This document shows positions 1 through 6,047 of a DNA stretch of 8,670 bases, one piece after another. The notes under the pieces are model-generated. The model was not told the DNA's origin, searched no databases, and saw only the letters and a program-made list of their open reading frames with translations. The translations under genes and the position numbers were made by a program. This DNA comes from Muribaculaceae bacterium. GTDB lineage: Bacteria; Bacteroidota; Bacteroidia; Bacteroidales; Muribaculaceae. The stretch spans positions 1-8,670 of the forward strand of contig JAIDJJ010000564.1 in NCBI GenBank assembly GCA_029052265.1, read 5' to 3'. Every line of letters starts with the position of its first letter. Position 1 is the stretch's first letter.

Positions 1-218
1 ATATATGATATAAACGCTTTTTAAGTAGCAATAAAAATAAATGATATGATTAAAAAAGTTTTGTCACACTGTGGAAACATAGACATAAATATGGAGAGGG
101 AAAAATGTCTTCCCATTATATAATCCTTCCTATTATATAATAAGGAGAGAGTGGGGTGAGGATGGTGGTTGCTGGCGGATGTTTTCGGGATTCCGGCATA
201 AATAAAATATTCAGTATT
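1..218. other. Gene-free AT-rich upstream region
   Basis: I see no convincing gene in this stretch, which lies upstream of the first promoter. It is AT-rich and contains a doubled palindromic 10-mer (115-141) and a purine-rich run around 142-160. A 31-codon open frame starting at ATG 162 runs through the promoter into 257 and has no recognisable features. The neighbouring gene to the left lies outside the window, so this may be its downstream region or the regulatory zone of the first dipeptidase gene. Confidence 0.6.
115..141. repeat. Doubled palindrome ATTATATAAT
   Basis: The self-complementary 10-mer ATTATATAAT occurs at 115-124 and again at 132-141, separated by 7 bases (CCTTCCT). The copies could pair as a 10-bp stem, or the site could be a pair of operator half-sites, about 80 bp upstream of the -33 box of the first promoter. 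Because the sequence is so AT-rich, chance remains a real possibility. Confidence 0.45.
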
Positions 219-249
219 TTTGAGAGACGGAATTTTTTATGTACTTTTG
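219..249 (+). promoter_or_regulatory. Bacteroides-type promoter for pepD copy 1
   Basis: TTTG at 219-222 and TACTTTTG at 242-249 are separated by exactly 19 bases. This matches the Bacteroidota primary sigma factor consensus TTTG-N19-TAnnTTTG with no mismatch. Transcription would begin around 255, giving a leader of roughly 90 nt before the ATG at 343. The same N19 geometry recurs before glmS and the tRNA gene, which supports the call. Confidence 0.8.
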
Positions 250-342
250 GGAATTGAATCGCAAACGCGGCGATTTCCGGCGCGTCATAAGTGCGGTTGC
301 ATTGCAGAAACTAAATCAAAACCATAAAAAACAACAATCGGT

Positions 343-1800
343 ATGGAGATTAAAGATCTTAAACCTTCCCTGATATGGGAATGCTTCGACGAGATCACAA
401 AAGTGCCCCGTCCCTCTTGTCACGAGGATAAAATCAGAGCGTATCTTCTTGATTTTGCAGAAAAGCACGGGATTGAGTCCAAGACAGACAAGGTAGGAAA
501 CGTGGTATTGAAGAAACCTGCTACTAAAGGGTATGAAAATGCCCCGGCAGTAGTGCTTCAGGCACATATGGATATGGTGGCAGAAAAGAACGGGGACGTA
601 GAGCATGATTTCCTCAAGGATCCTATATGCGCTTACGTTGATGGAGACTGGGTGAAGGCTAAAGGCACTACACTTGGCGCGGACAACGGTATCGGAGTGG
701 CTGCAGCGCTTGCAGTGATGGCGGATAATTCGCTTGAGCATGGTCCGGTAGAGGCTCTCTTTACCATGAATGAGGAAATGGGTCTTGAAGGCGCTCAGAA
801 CCTTGGCGAGGGGATGATAGACGGGAAGATACTCATAAATCTCGATTCAGAAGATGATGGAGAGATTTTTATCGGATGTGCCGGCGGAATCGACACCACT
901 GCAGTGTTCACCTACAACCGCAGTTTTGCGCCAGAGAATTTTTCATACTTTAAGATAAGCGTAAGCGGTCTGCTTGGAGGTCACAGTGGAGGTGATATTC
1001 ATCTTGGCAGGGCAAATGCCAACAAGGTGGTGGCTCGCTTTATCTGGGATTGCTCTCAGAAGTGGGATATCGAGGTGAGCACCATAAAGGGAGGCAATCT
1101 CCGTAATGCCATTCCAAGAGAGGCTGAAGCTGTATTCGGTGTCAACAGTGTACATGCCGGGGAAATTTCCAAGTATATGGAGCGTTATTCCAACGATATA
1201 AAGGGTGAATACAAGGGTGTGGAGCCCTCAATGGAAATAAAGGTTGAGGCTGTCGACCGTCCTGAATACTGTATAGACTCGAAGACCTCCCTTGCTTTGG
1301 TTCGGGCATTGTATTCTGCGCCGCACGGGGTGATCTCGATGAGCCGGGACCTTGAAAATCTTGTAGAGACATCAACCAATCTTGCAGCTGTCAAGATGGA
1401 GGGAGACGACAAGATCAAGGTCACGACATCCCAGCGTTCTTCAGTAGAATCTCGCAAGAGGGATATTGCCGGACAGGTTGAATCTCACTTCCAGCTTGCC
1501 GGAGCCGAGGTGTCTCATTCTGACGGTTATCCCGGCTGGGCGCCCAACATGGATTCTCCGATCATGCAGATTTCAGCTTCAGCATATGAAGAACTGTTTG
1601 GCGTGAAACCTGCAATAAAGGCTATCCATGCTGGACTTGAATGTGGACTTTTCCTTGCCAATAATCCTGAACTTGACATGGTCAGCATAGGCCCGACTAT
1701 GACAGGAGTGCATTCACCTGATGAGAAACTTCTGATTCCTACGGTAGACAAATTCTGGAAGCATCTTGTATTGATACTTGAAAAAGTGGCGAAATCATGA
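343..1800 (+). CDS. pepD: Aminoacyl-histidine dipeptidase (M20 family), copy 1
   Basis: Cytosolic di-zinc dipeptidase of the PepD/Xaa-His dipeptidase type (MEROPS M20C), hydrolysing dipeptides such as beta-Ala-His or Xaa-His. At 485 residues it has the length of E. coli PepD, with no signal peptide. Predicted metal and catalytic residues all lie in the expected motifs: H75 and D77 in AHMDMV, D114 in LGADNG, catalytic E144 and ligand E145 in MNEEMG, D168 in NLDSE, and H457 in GVHSPD. H214 (GGHSGG) and H429 (HAGLECG) are also conserved; GGHSGG lies in the lid/dimerisation domain inserted between the two halves of the catalytic domain. The ATG gives an N-terminus matching the family; there is no Shine-Dalgarno, as usual in Bacteroidota. 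A promoter lies about 94 bp upstream. The stop overlaps the next gene's start by 4 bases, implying translational coupling. A second complete paralogue lies downstream. Exact substrate preference cannot be read from sequence. Confidence 0.95.
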   Translation: MEIKDLKPSLIWECFDEITKVPRPSCHEDKIRAYLLDFAEKHGIESKTDKVGNVVLKKPATKGYENAPAVVLQAHMDMVAEKNGDVEHDFLKDPICAYVDGDWVKAKGTTLGADNGIGVAAALAVMADNSLEHGPVEALFTMNEEMGLEGAQNLGEGMIDGKILINLDSEDDGEIFIGCAGGIDTTAVFTYNRSFAPENFSYFKISVSGLLGGHSGGDIHLGRANANKVVARFIWDCSQKWDIEVSTIKGGNLRNAIPREAEAVFGVNSVHAGEISKYMERYSNDIKGEYKGVEPSMEIKVEAVDRPEYCIDSKTSLALVRALYSAPHGVISMSRDLENLVETSTNLAAVKMEGDDKIKVTTSQRSSVESRKRDIAGQVESHFQLAGAEVSHSDGYPGWAPNMDSPIMQISASAYEELFGVKPAIKAIHAGLECGLFLANNPELDMVSIGPTMTGVHSPDEKLLIPTVDKFWKHLVLILEKVAKS

Positions 1801-2597
1801 ATTTCGCTTGCGCGGCAATTTTCTTAGCCATGGCATCGGGTCTGCTGTACACAACAGCTGATGCCATGGCTCAGGAAACTGACAAACGGGAAATTGCCAC
1901 CGGTATTTCAGTCCTTGACCGTATAATCTGCCCGTATGAAGACGGGATGGAAAAAGATGTCAAGGTAAGGATAGATTCAATAAGCGAATCGGATAAAGCC
2001 ACACGTTATACAGGGCTTACAGAAGAAGATTTTATAAAAGTGGCAGAAGAACTCGGTGTGGAGACCGCTGCCATAAAGGCTGTGGTGGCCATCGAGGCGG
2101 GTGTGGCGATGAAGGGCTTCTGGGCTCCCGGAGTGCCTGTGATTAATTTCGACAAAAGAATGTACTCCCGTTTTAGGGCGAAGGCTACCTCAAAGAATCC
2201 TGCCAAAGGAGAGGAAGTCCCGGAAGGTCTTACCGGATATGCACTTAAGGAATGGACACAATTGATCAACGCCAGAAAGATAAATGCAAGATGTGCCGAT
2301 ATGGGCACGTTCTGGGGCATGTTTCAGATAGGCGGCTTTAATTACCATAAATGCGGATGTGAGACAATTGAAGAGTTTGTGAGGCTTATGTCTTATTCCG
2401 AATTGGAACAGCTTGAACTGTTTGCCACCTTTATCACAAACGGGGGGATGCTTGGAGATCTCCGCAATAAAAATTGGGCAGGTTTCGCAAGAAAATATAA
2501 TGGTCCGGGCTATGCCCGGAGAGGTTATCACACCAAAATGGCTGCGGCTTATAAGAAATATAAGGCAGCTGAAAACCAAAAAGACAACAAAAAGTAG
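1797..2597 (+). CDS. Secreted N-acetylmuramidase-family protein
   Basis: A 266-residue protein resembling the N-acetylmuramidase family (Pfam Muramidase, formerly DUF3380), which cleaves peptidoglycan glycan strands and is best known from phage endolysins. Residues 1-25 form a hydrophobic signal peptide ending in ADAMA before Q26, so export is predicted; its n-region lacks the usual basic residues. Residues about 26-74 are unrecognised. The domain runs about 75-255: a helix with E100 (AVVAIEAG, the expected catalytic Glu), the strand VPVINFDKRMYSRF, the core WGMFQIGGFNYHKCG at 173-187, and C-terminal FARKYNGPGYARRGY at 230-244. ATG 1797 is the first possible ATG, because an in-frame TGA lies at 1779-1781. 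It overlaps the pepD stop (ATGA) and probably shares its transcript. No phage genes surround it, so a housekeeping or antagonistic wall hydrolase is more likely than a prophage lysin. Activity is inferred from family resemblance. Confidence 0.82.
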   Translation: MNFACAAIFLAMASGLLYTTADAMAQETDKREIATGISVLDRIICPYEDGMEKDVKVRIDSISESDKATRYTGLTEEDFIKVAEELGVETAAIKAVVAIEAGVAMKGFWAPGVPVINFDKRMYSRFRAKATSKNPAKGEEVPEGLTGYALKEWTQLINARKINARCADMGTFWGMFQIGGFNYHKCGCETIEEFVRLMSYSELEQLELFATFITNGGMLGDLRNKNWAGFARKYNGPGYARRGYHTKMAAAYKKYKAAENQKDNKK

Positions 2598-2615
2598 CAA
2601 ACCAATGTTTCTCTC

Positions 2616-2633
2616 TTTTCTGAGTTTTCTGAG
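2616..2633. repeat. Tandem 9-bp repeat TTTTCTGAG
   Basis: Two perfect, adjacent copies of TTTTCTGAG (2616-2624 and 2625-2633) lie just after the muramidase stop, in the 110-bp gap before the second pepD. The gap holds no convincing promoter: the nearest candidate, TACACTTTA around 2664, misses the -7 consensus and has no -33 partner. The repeat may be simple slippage. Confidence 0.6.
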
Positions 2634-2707
2634 TATGCGTGCCGGGTCGTCACATGACATTCAGTACACTTTATCGGGGAGAAGCGTAAAAAACAATACC
2701 TGAAAAT

Positions 2708-4159
2708 ATGAAGATTACAGACCTTGAACCTAAACTCATCTGGGAGTGTTTCGATGAGATTACGAAAGTGCCGCGTCCTACGCATCATCTTGATAAGATG
2801 AAGGAATTTCTCGTGAATTGGGCAGAGCGACATAATATCCCGGTCAAGACTGACGAGGTGGGAAATGTAGTTATGAGCAAACCTGCCACTCCGGGTCATG
2901 AAAACGCGCCGACAGTTATTTTACAAGGGCATCAGGATATGGTGGCGGAAAAAAGGGGAGACAAGGATCATGATTTCCTCAATGATCCGATAGTCACAAT
3001 TGTAGATGGCGATTGGGTGAAGGCAGACGGGACTACACTTGGAGCAGACAACGGTATGGGGTGTGCGGCGGCAATGGCTGTGCTCCTTGATGAAAACCTT
3101 GTACACGGACCGATAGAATGCCTGTTTACTGTTGACGAGGAACAGGGCCTGATAGGTGCGAACGGTATTCAGCCCGGATTCGTGACAGGCTCAATTCTTT
3201 TGAATCTTGATTCGGAGGAGCATGGCTCTTTGGTGATCGGGTGTGCCGGAGGAAAAGTGTCGGTATGCAGTAAGGCTTATGCCACGAAAAGTGCGCCTGC
3301 AGGTAAGGCGTATTATAAAGTTCACCTCAATCATATGAAGGGTGGGCATTCCGGAATGGAAATAAATCTTGGAAGAGGAAACGCCAATCAACAGCTTTGC
3401 CGCTTCCTTTGGGAAAATATTGAAAAATATGACATGACCCTTGCGGCAATCGATGGCGGCGGTTTGGCAAATGCTATCCCGCGTGAAGCATGGGCGATAG
3501 TTGGGGTGGAGGCCTCCCGCAAAGAAGAATTTGAGAAAGAAGTGGAATCTTTCAGTGCTATGATTCATGCCGAATTCCTTCTTGCAGAAGGTCAGGATTT
3601 CACTTTTGACGCTGTTCCAGCTGAAGTTCCGGCTGAAGTCATTGATGATGCCGATGCCCGGAATTTGATTTCAGCTGTCTTTGCATGCCCGAACGGTGTT
3701 CAGGGAATGTCGAATGCAGTTCCCGGTCTTGTCGAGACGTCGTGCAATCTCGCGTCGATTAAGTTGACAGACGGAAAGATTGTCGTGACAGTTCATCAGC
3801 GTTCTTCTGTAGATTCTCGCAGGGATGAAATTGCCGACAGGGTAAAAGCTCTTTTCGGGATGATAGGATATGATGTTTTGTTTGACGATGCATATGTAGG
3901 CTGGGCTCCGGATCCAGAATCAAAAGTGCTTGAAGTGGCAAAACAGAGTTTCGAATCGTTATTCGGGAATCAACCAAAGGTGGAGGCATTGCATGCCGGA
4001 TTGGAATGCGGTCTTTTCCTTGAGAAAATGCCTGGTCTTGACATGATTTCGTTCGGACCTACCTTGAAAGATATCCATTCTCCCAATGAAAAGGCAAACA
4101 TACCTTCTGTTCAGGAATTCTGGAAATTCCTTTGCGACATTCTCATCCGCCTTGCCTGA
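2708..4159 (+). CDS. pepD: Aminoacyl-histidine dipeptidase (M20 family), copy 2
   Basis: Second complete PepD-type dipeptidase, 483 residues, paralogous to the copy at 343-1800. The first 30 residues match at 23 positions, and the two proteins align almost without gaps. All predicted zinc and catalytic residues fall at the same numbers: H75, D77, D114, E144, E145, D168 and H457, plus H214 and H429, so it should be active. Differences near the active site include GHQDMV for AHMDMV and GGHSGMEIN for GGHSGGDIH, which suggest altered substrate choice; this is inference. Residues 303-310 are a duplicated VPAE unit in the variable lid region. An in-frame TAA at 2687-2689 and the family-like N-terminus fix the start. 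It lies 110 bp after the muramidase with no clear promoter of its own, so it is probably read from the upstream promoter, and it ends at a strong hairpin. Confidence 0.95.
   Translation: MKITDLEPKLIWECFDEITKVPRPTHHLDKMKEFLVNWAERHNIPVKTDEVGNVVMSKPATPGHENAPTVILQGHQDMVAEKRGDKDHDFLNDPIVTIVDGDWVKADGTTLGADNGMGCAAAMAVLLDENLVHGPIECLFTVDEEQGLIGANGIQPGFVTGSILLNLDSEEHGSLVIGCAGGKVSVCSKAYATKSAPAGKAYYKVHLNHMKGGHSGMEINLGRGNANQQLCRFLWENIEKYDMTLAAIDGGGLANAIPREAWAIVGVEASRKEEFEKEVESFSAMIHAEFLLAEGQDFTFDAVPAEVPAEVIDDADARNLISAVFACPNGVQGMSNAVPGLVETSCNLASIKLTDGKIVVTVHQRSSVDSRRDEIADRVKALFGMIGYDVLFDDAYVGWAPDPESKVLEVAKQSFESLFGNQPKVEALHAGLECGLFLEKMPGLDMISFGPTLKDIHSPNEKANIPSVQEFWKFLCDILIRLA
3614..3637 (+). repeat. In-frame 12-bp tandem duplication (VPAE x2)
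   Basis: GTTCCAGCTGAA at 3614-3625 is followed immediately by GTTCCGGCTGAA at 3626-3637, identical at 11 of 12 bases. It encodes VPAE twice (residues 303-310) in the least conserved part of the second dipeptidase. It looks like a local replication-slippage duplication that keeps the frame. Confidence 0.8.
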
Positions 4160-4181
4160 CCGGCGACGGTAAGGATATGTA

Positions 4182-4227
4182 AAATGATACGCCCCTCTGA
4201 TGTGCACATCAGAGGGGCGTATCATTT
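4182..4227 (+). terminator. Perfect 46-bp palindromic terminator after pepD copy 2
   Basis: The whole 46-base segment equals its own reverse complement. The left arm starts AAATGATACGCCCCTCTGATG and the centre is TGCA, allowing a 21-bp stem with a 4-nt loop and no mismatch. The stem is GC-rich in the middle, has AAA at the left foot and TTT at the right foot, and begins 22 bp after the second pepD stop. It fits a factor-independent, possibly bidirectional, terminator closing the dipeptidase-muramidase-dipeptidase unit. There is no long T-run after it. A dimeric protein could also bind such a site. Confidence 0.85.
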
Positions 4228-4381
4228 GAACAAACAAACTTATACTTGAGTTATAAAATATAAGTCAGACTGTTCATGTCGCTTCAGTATATTCCGGAAA
4301 ACATTTCTGCGATCCGGATATTAGAAAAGAAGCGTGTGGCTGCGGCATATTATATAAAATATGAGAAAGAAATAGAAAGAA

Positions 4382-5032
4382 ATGTTAGGATATTTGTCAA
4401 TTGGGGTGTTTATAGATGGGGGGTATTATGCCAAGATCAACAGATCGCTGAAAGCTACAGAAAGCTCCATCATACGCGTGCGTTCTCTGTTTGATTTTAT
4501 ATGTTCTCGTCTTGCCTTTGAAGAGGGAGTGGATCCGGCGAATTGTCAGATCACAGAAGCCCATTATTTCAGGGGGCGCTTCAGGGTTAAAGAGGCATAT
4601 GACAAGCATCTGTTGTATAATGAAAGAAAATTTGAAGACACTCTTATCGAAAATGATGTCATATTCCATTACAAGCATCTCCGGGAGATGGAAAAAGACG
4701 GGGTGCTTCAGGTAGTTGAGAAGGGGGTGGATGTGTGGTTTGCACTTGAAGCGTATGAACTCGCTACATTTAGAAAATTTGATTACGTGGTTCTCATTAC
4801 AGGGGATGCCGACCATGAAATGCTTGTCAGAAAACTCAAGGCACTTAAAATAAAGACAGTGTTGCTCACCTGGAATCTCGCCAATGTTGACGCCACCTCC
4901 CCGCTGCTTCGAGAAGAGGCGGGCCATCATTGGGAACTGTCTAATCTTGTGAAAGATAATGACGCTCTTAAAAAAGCATTGCTATATAAGCTTAGGGATT
5001 CAGCCCTCAGTCCGCTTGGAGATGACTTTTAA
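4382..5032 (+). CDS. NYN-domain (LabA/DUF88-like) protein
   Basis: A 216-residue soluble protein with a NYN domain, a PIN-like fold found in predicted metal-dependent RNases (LabA/DUF88 group). The acidic residues expected to bind metal are visible: D12 in VFIDGGYY, D117 in EKGVDVWFALEAYE, and D142 and D144 in LITGDADHEM. Strands and helices alternate as in this fold, covering about residues 7-190; the last 25 residues are a polar tail. The start is forced: the IDGG motif begins 11 residues in, and an in-frame TAG lies at 4373-4375. It follows the palindromic terminator, so it is probably its own transcription unit, though I see no promoter matching the consensus closely. Neighbours give no clue to its RNA target or pathway. 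RNase activity is a family expectation only. Confidence 0.85.
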   Translation: MLGYLSIGVFIDGGYYAKINRSLKATESSIIRVRSLFDFICSRLAFEEGVDPANCQITEAHYFRGRFRVKEAYDKHLLYNERKFEDTLIENDVIFHYKHLREMEKDGVLQVVEKGVDVWFALEAYELATFRKFDYVVLITGDADHEMLVRKLKALKIKTVLLTWNLANVDATSPLLREEAGHHWELSNLVKDNDALKKALLYKLRDSALSPLGDDF

Positions 5033-5171
5033 TGTTGCATATTTCAGCCGGATGTGGCGTTGATGGAGATGAGGCAGGTATGTTGTGCGGCTGAACCGAA
5101 AGGGAAAGAGGGTAGGAGCGGCGAAAGAAAGCATGTGATGTATGTGGCGGCATTTCAAGCCTTCCAATGTT

Positions 5172-5202
5172 TTTATAAAATTTGGGATTATATGAAACTT
5201 TG
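5172..5202 (+). promoter_or_regulatory. Possible promoter for the lipoprotein gene
   Basis: TTTA at 5172-5175 and AAACTTTG at 5195-5202 are separated by 19 bases. The spacing matches the Bacteroidota consensus, with one mismatch in each box (TTTA for TTTG, AA for TA). It would give a leader of roughly 95 nt before the ATG at 5306. It is weaker than the other three promoters in this window and could be chance. Confidence 0.4.
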
Positions 5203-5305
5203 GCTATTTGCGAATTGTTATACAGATACCTACGAGAAAAATCGTGGTAGAAAGATAAGGAAGCGGATTGCAGCTTTATCCGGTTTACCCTAAAAATAAT
5301 GAATT

Positions 5306-5797
5306 ATGAAAACATTGAAAATTTTTACTTTTATTGTCGCGTGTATAATTATGACAGCGTGTGGAGGTTCCGATGAGGCGGGAAAAGTGGCTTCAAAAAT
5401 CAGTTCCGGAGAACAGTTGACTCAGGCGGACTATAAAGTGATGATCGATTATTGTGGAAAATATGCCACCGAGGCACAAAAAATTCAGGATAAGATCAAC
5501 AGTCTTCCTGTAGATTCGGAAGAAAGTGAGAAATTGAATGAGGAAATGGCAACACTTGCAGACAAATATGCCTACTCCACCCAGTTCTTCGACAAGATCA
5601 CGACTTGCACACAAGAAGAAGTCGGGGCGGACAACGTAGCGCTTATCAACAAGTATGCGCCCTTGATGTGGTTCTCTGCGCCGGAATGGGCGTCTATAGG
5701 GGGTGATGTAGACGTCGAGGGCTTTATAGAAGATATGCCATCGACCGACACTACCGGAGTGATCTCTACCGGAGACGGAGTCGCAGTAGGGAACTGA
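5306..5797 (+). CDS. Small lipoprotein of unknown function
   Basis: A 163-residue predicted lipoprotein that I do not recognise. The N-terminus has two lysines, a hydrophobic stretch and a lipobox IMTAC with the modified cysteine at C19. The next residues, GGSDE, are acidic like the lipoprotein export signals that send Bacteroidota lipoproteins to the cell surface; surface exposure is therefore possible but not certain. Residues about 40-105 look helical and charged, with a likely helical hairpin broken near NSLPVD (65-70). Two cysteines, C50 and C101, sit near opposite ends of this helical part and could form a disulphide. Residues 117-163 are rich in Gly, Asp and Thr with a WFSAPEW motif (122-128). 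ATG 5306 is chosen because it gives the complete signal sequence after an A-rich leader. A strong terminator follows, so it is probably monocistronic. Confidence 0.85.
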   Translation: MKTLKIFTFIVACIIMTACGGSDEAGKVASKISSGEQLTQADYKVMIDYCGKYATEAQKIQDKINSLPVDSEESEKLNEEMATLADKYAYSTQFFDKITTCTQEEVGADNVALINKYAPLMWFSAPEWASIGGDVDVEGFIEDMPSTDTTGVISTGDGVAVGN

Positions 5798-5841
5798 GAG
5801 GCTTTTTCATAATAATTTTGGTCTAATAAAAGACATATAAC

Positions 5842-5886
5842 AGCGGCGGGACATGTTTAACAACATATCTCGCCGCTCTTGTCTTA
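5842..5886 (+). terminator. Terminator after the lipoprotein gene
   Basis: The arms 5842-5857 (AGCGGCGGGACATGTT) and 5862-5877 pair over 16 positions with one G-T wobble and one C-A mismatch, closing a TAAC loop. The stem is GC-rich at its base and is followed by the T-rich CTTGTCTTATT. It starts 44 bp after the lipoprotein stop and separates that gene from the glmS regulatory region. Confidence 0.85.
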
Positions 5887-5899
5887 TTGACGGAGTATC

Positions 5900-6024
5900 A
5901 TTTTGTAAGTTAAGTGTGGTGTCGTATTTAATTGTGCCGTCATTTGGTAATTCTTTGCTTCAAATTGCTTTGGGCGGATTAGGGTGCGGGAAAAGTCTGG
6001 AAAATGGCTATTTTGTAAGGTTAA
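5900..6024 (+). repeat. Repeated ATTTTGTAAG(G)TTAA motif upstream of glmS
   Basis: ATTTTGTAAGTTAA at 5900-5913 recurs as ATTTTGTAAGGTTAA at 6010-6024, with one extra G. The second copy contains the TTTG -33 box of the glmS promoter. The first has a TTTG at 5902-5905 but only TATTTAAT at the -7 spacing, so it may be a decayed promoter duplicate or a regulator-binding half-site. The remaining sequence between the copies shows no gene. Confidence 0.5.
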
Positions 6025-6042
6025 AATAATATATTAACTTTG
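6012..6042 (+). promoter_or_regulatory. Bacteroides-type promoter with long leader to glmS
   Basis: TTTG at 6012-6015 and TAACTTTG at 6035-6042 are separated by 19 bases, a full match to the Bacteroidota consensus. Transcription should start near 6048, about 440 nt before the glmS ATG. I found no equally good promoter nearer to glmS; the closest candidate, TTTG around 6405 with TAATTTG near 6428, has wrong spacing and an incomplete -7 box. The transcript is either an unusually long glmS leader or an independent small RNA. Confidence 0.8.
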
Positions 6043-6047
6043 CATCG

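Noticed and set aside
162..257. A 31-codon open frame before pepD copy 1, preceded by a purine-rich stretch
   Set aside because: It spans the full-consensus promoter at 219-249 and has no recognisable sequence.
1797..2597. A prophage remnant suggested by the lysin-like domain
   Set aside because: There is no holin, tail, integrase or attachment-site sequence around it. The gene has a signal peptide and is coupled to a housekeeping dipeptidase gene.
2661..2700. A separate promoter directly before pepD copy 2
   Set aside because: TACACTTTA does not fit the -7 consensus and there is no TTTG at the proper distance. Read-through from the upstream promoter is simpler.
4276..4494. A 72-codon open frame overlapping the NYN start
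   Set aside because: It runs in another frame across the strongly recognisable IDGG motif region of the NYN gene and shows no features of its own.
5043..5095. Inverted repeat TTCAGCCG/CGGCTGAA after the NYN gene as a terminator
   Set aside because: The 8-bp arms are perfect but enclose a 37-nt loop and are not followed by a T-rich tract, so termination is not supported.
5054..5293. A 79-codon open frame between the NYN and lipoprotein genes
   Set aside because: The translation has no family resemblance, mixed unnatural composition and no start context. It overlaps the likely lipoprotein promoter region.
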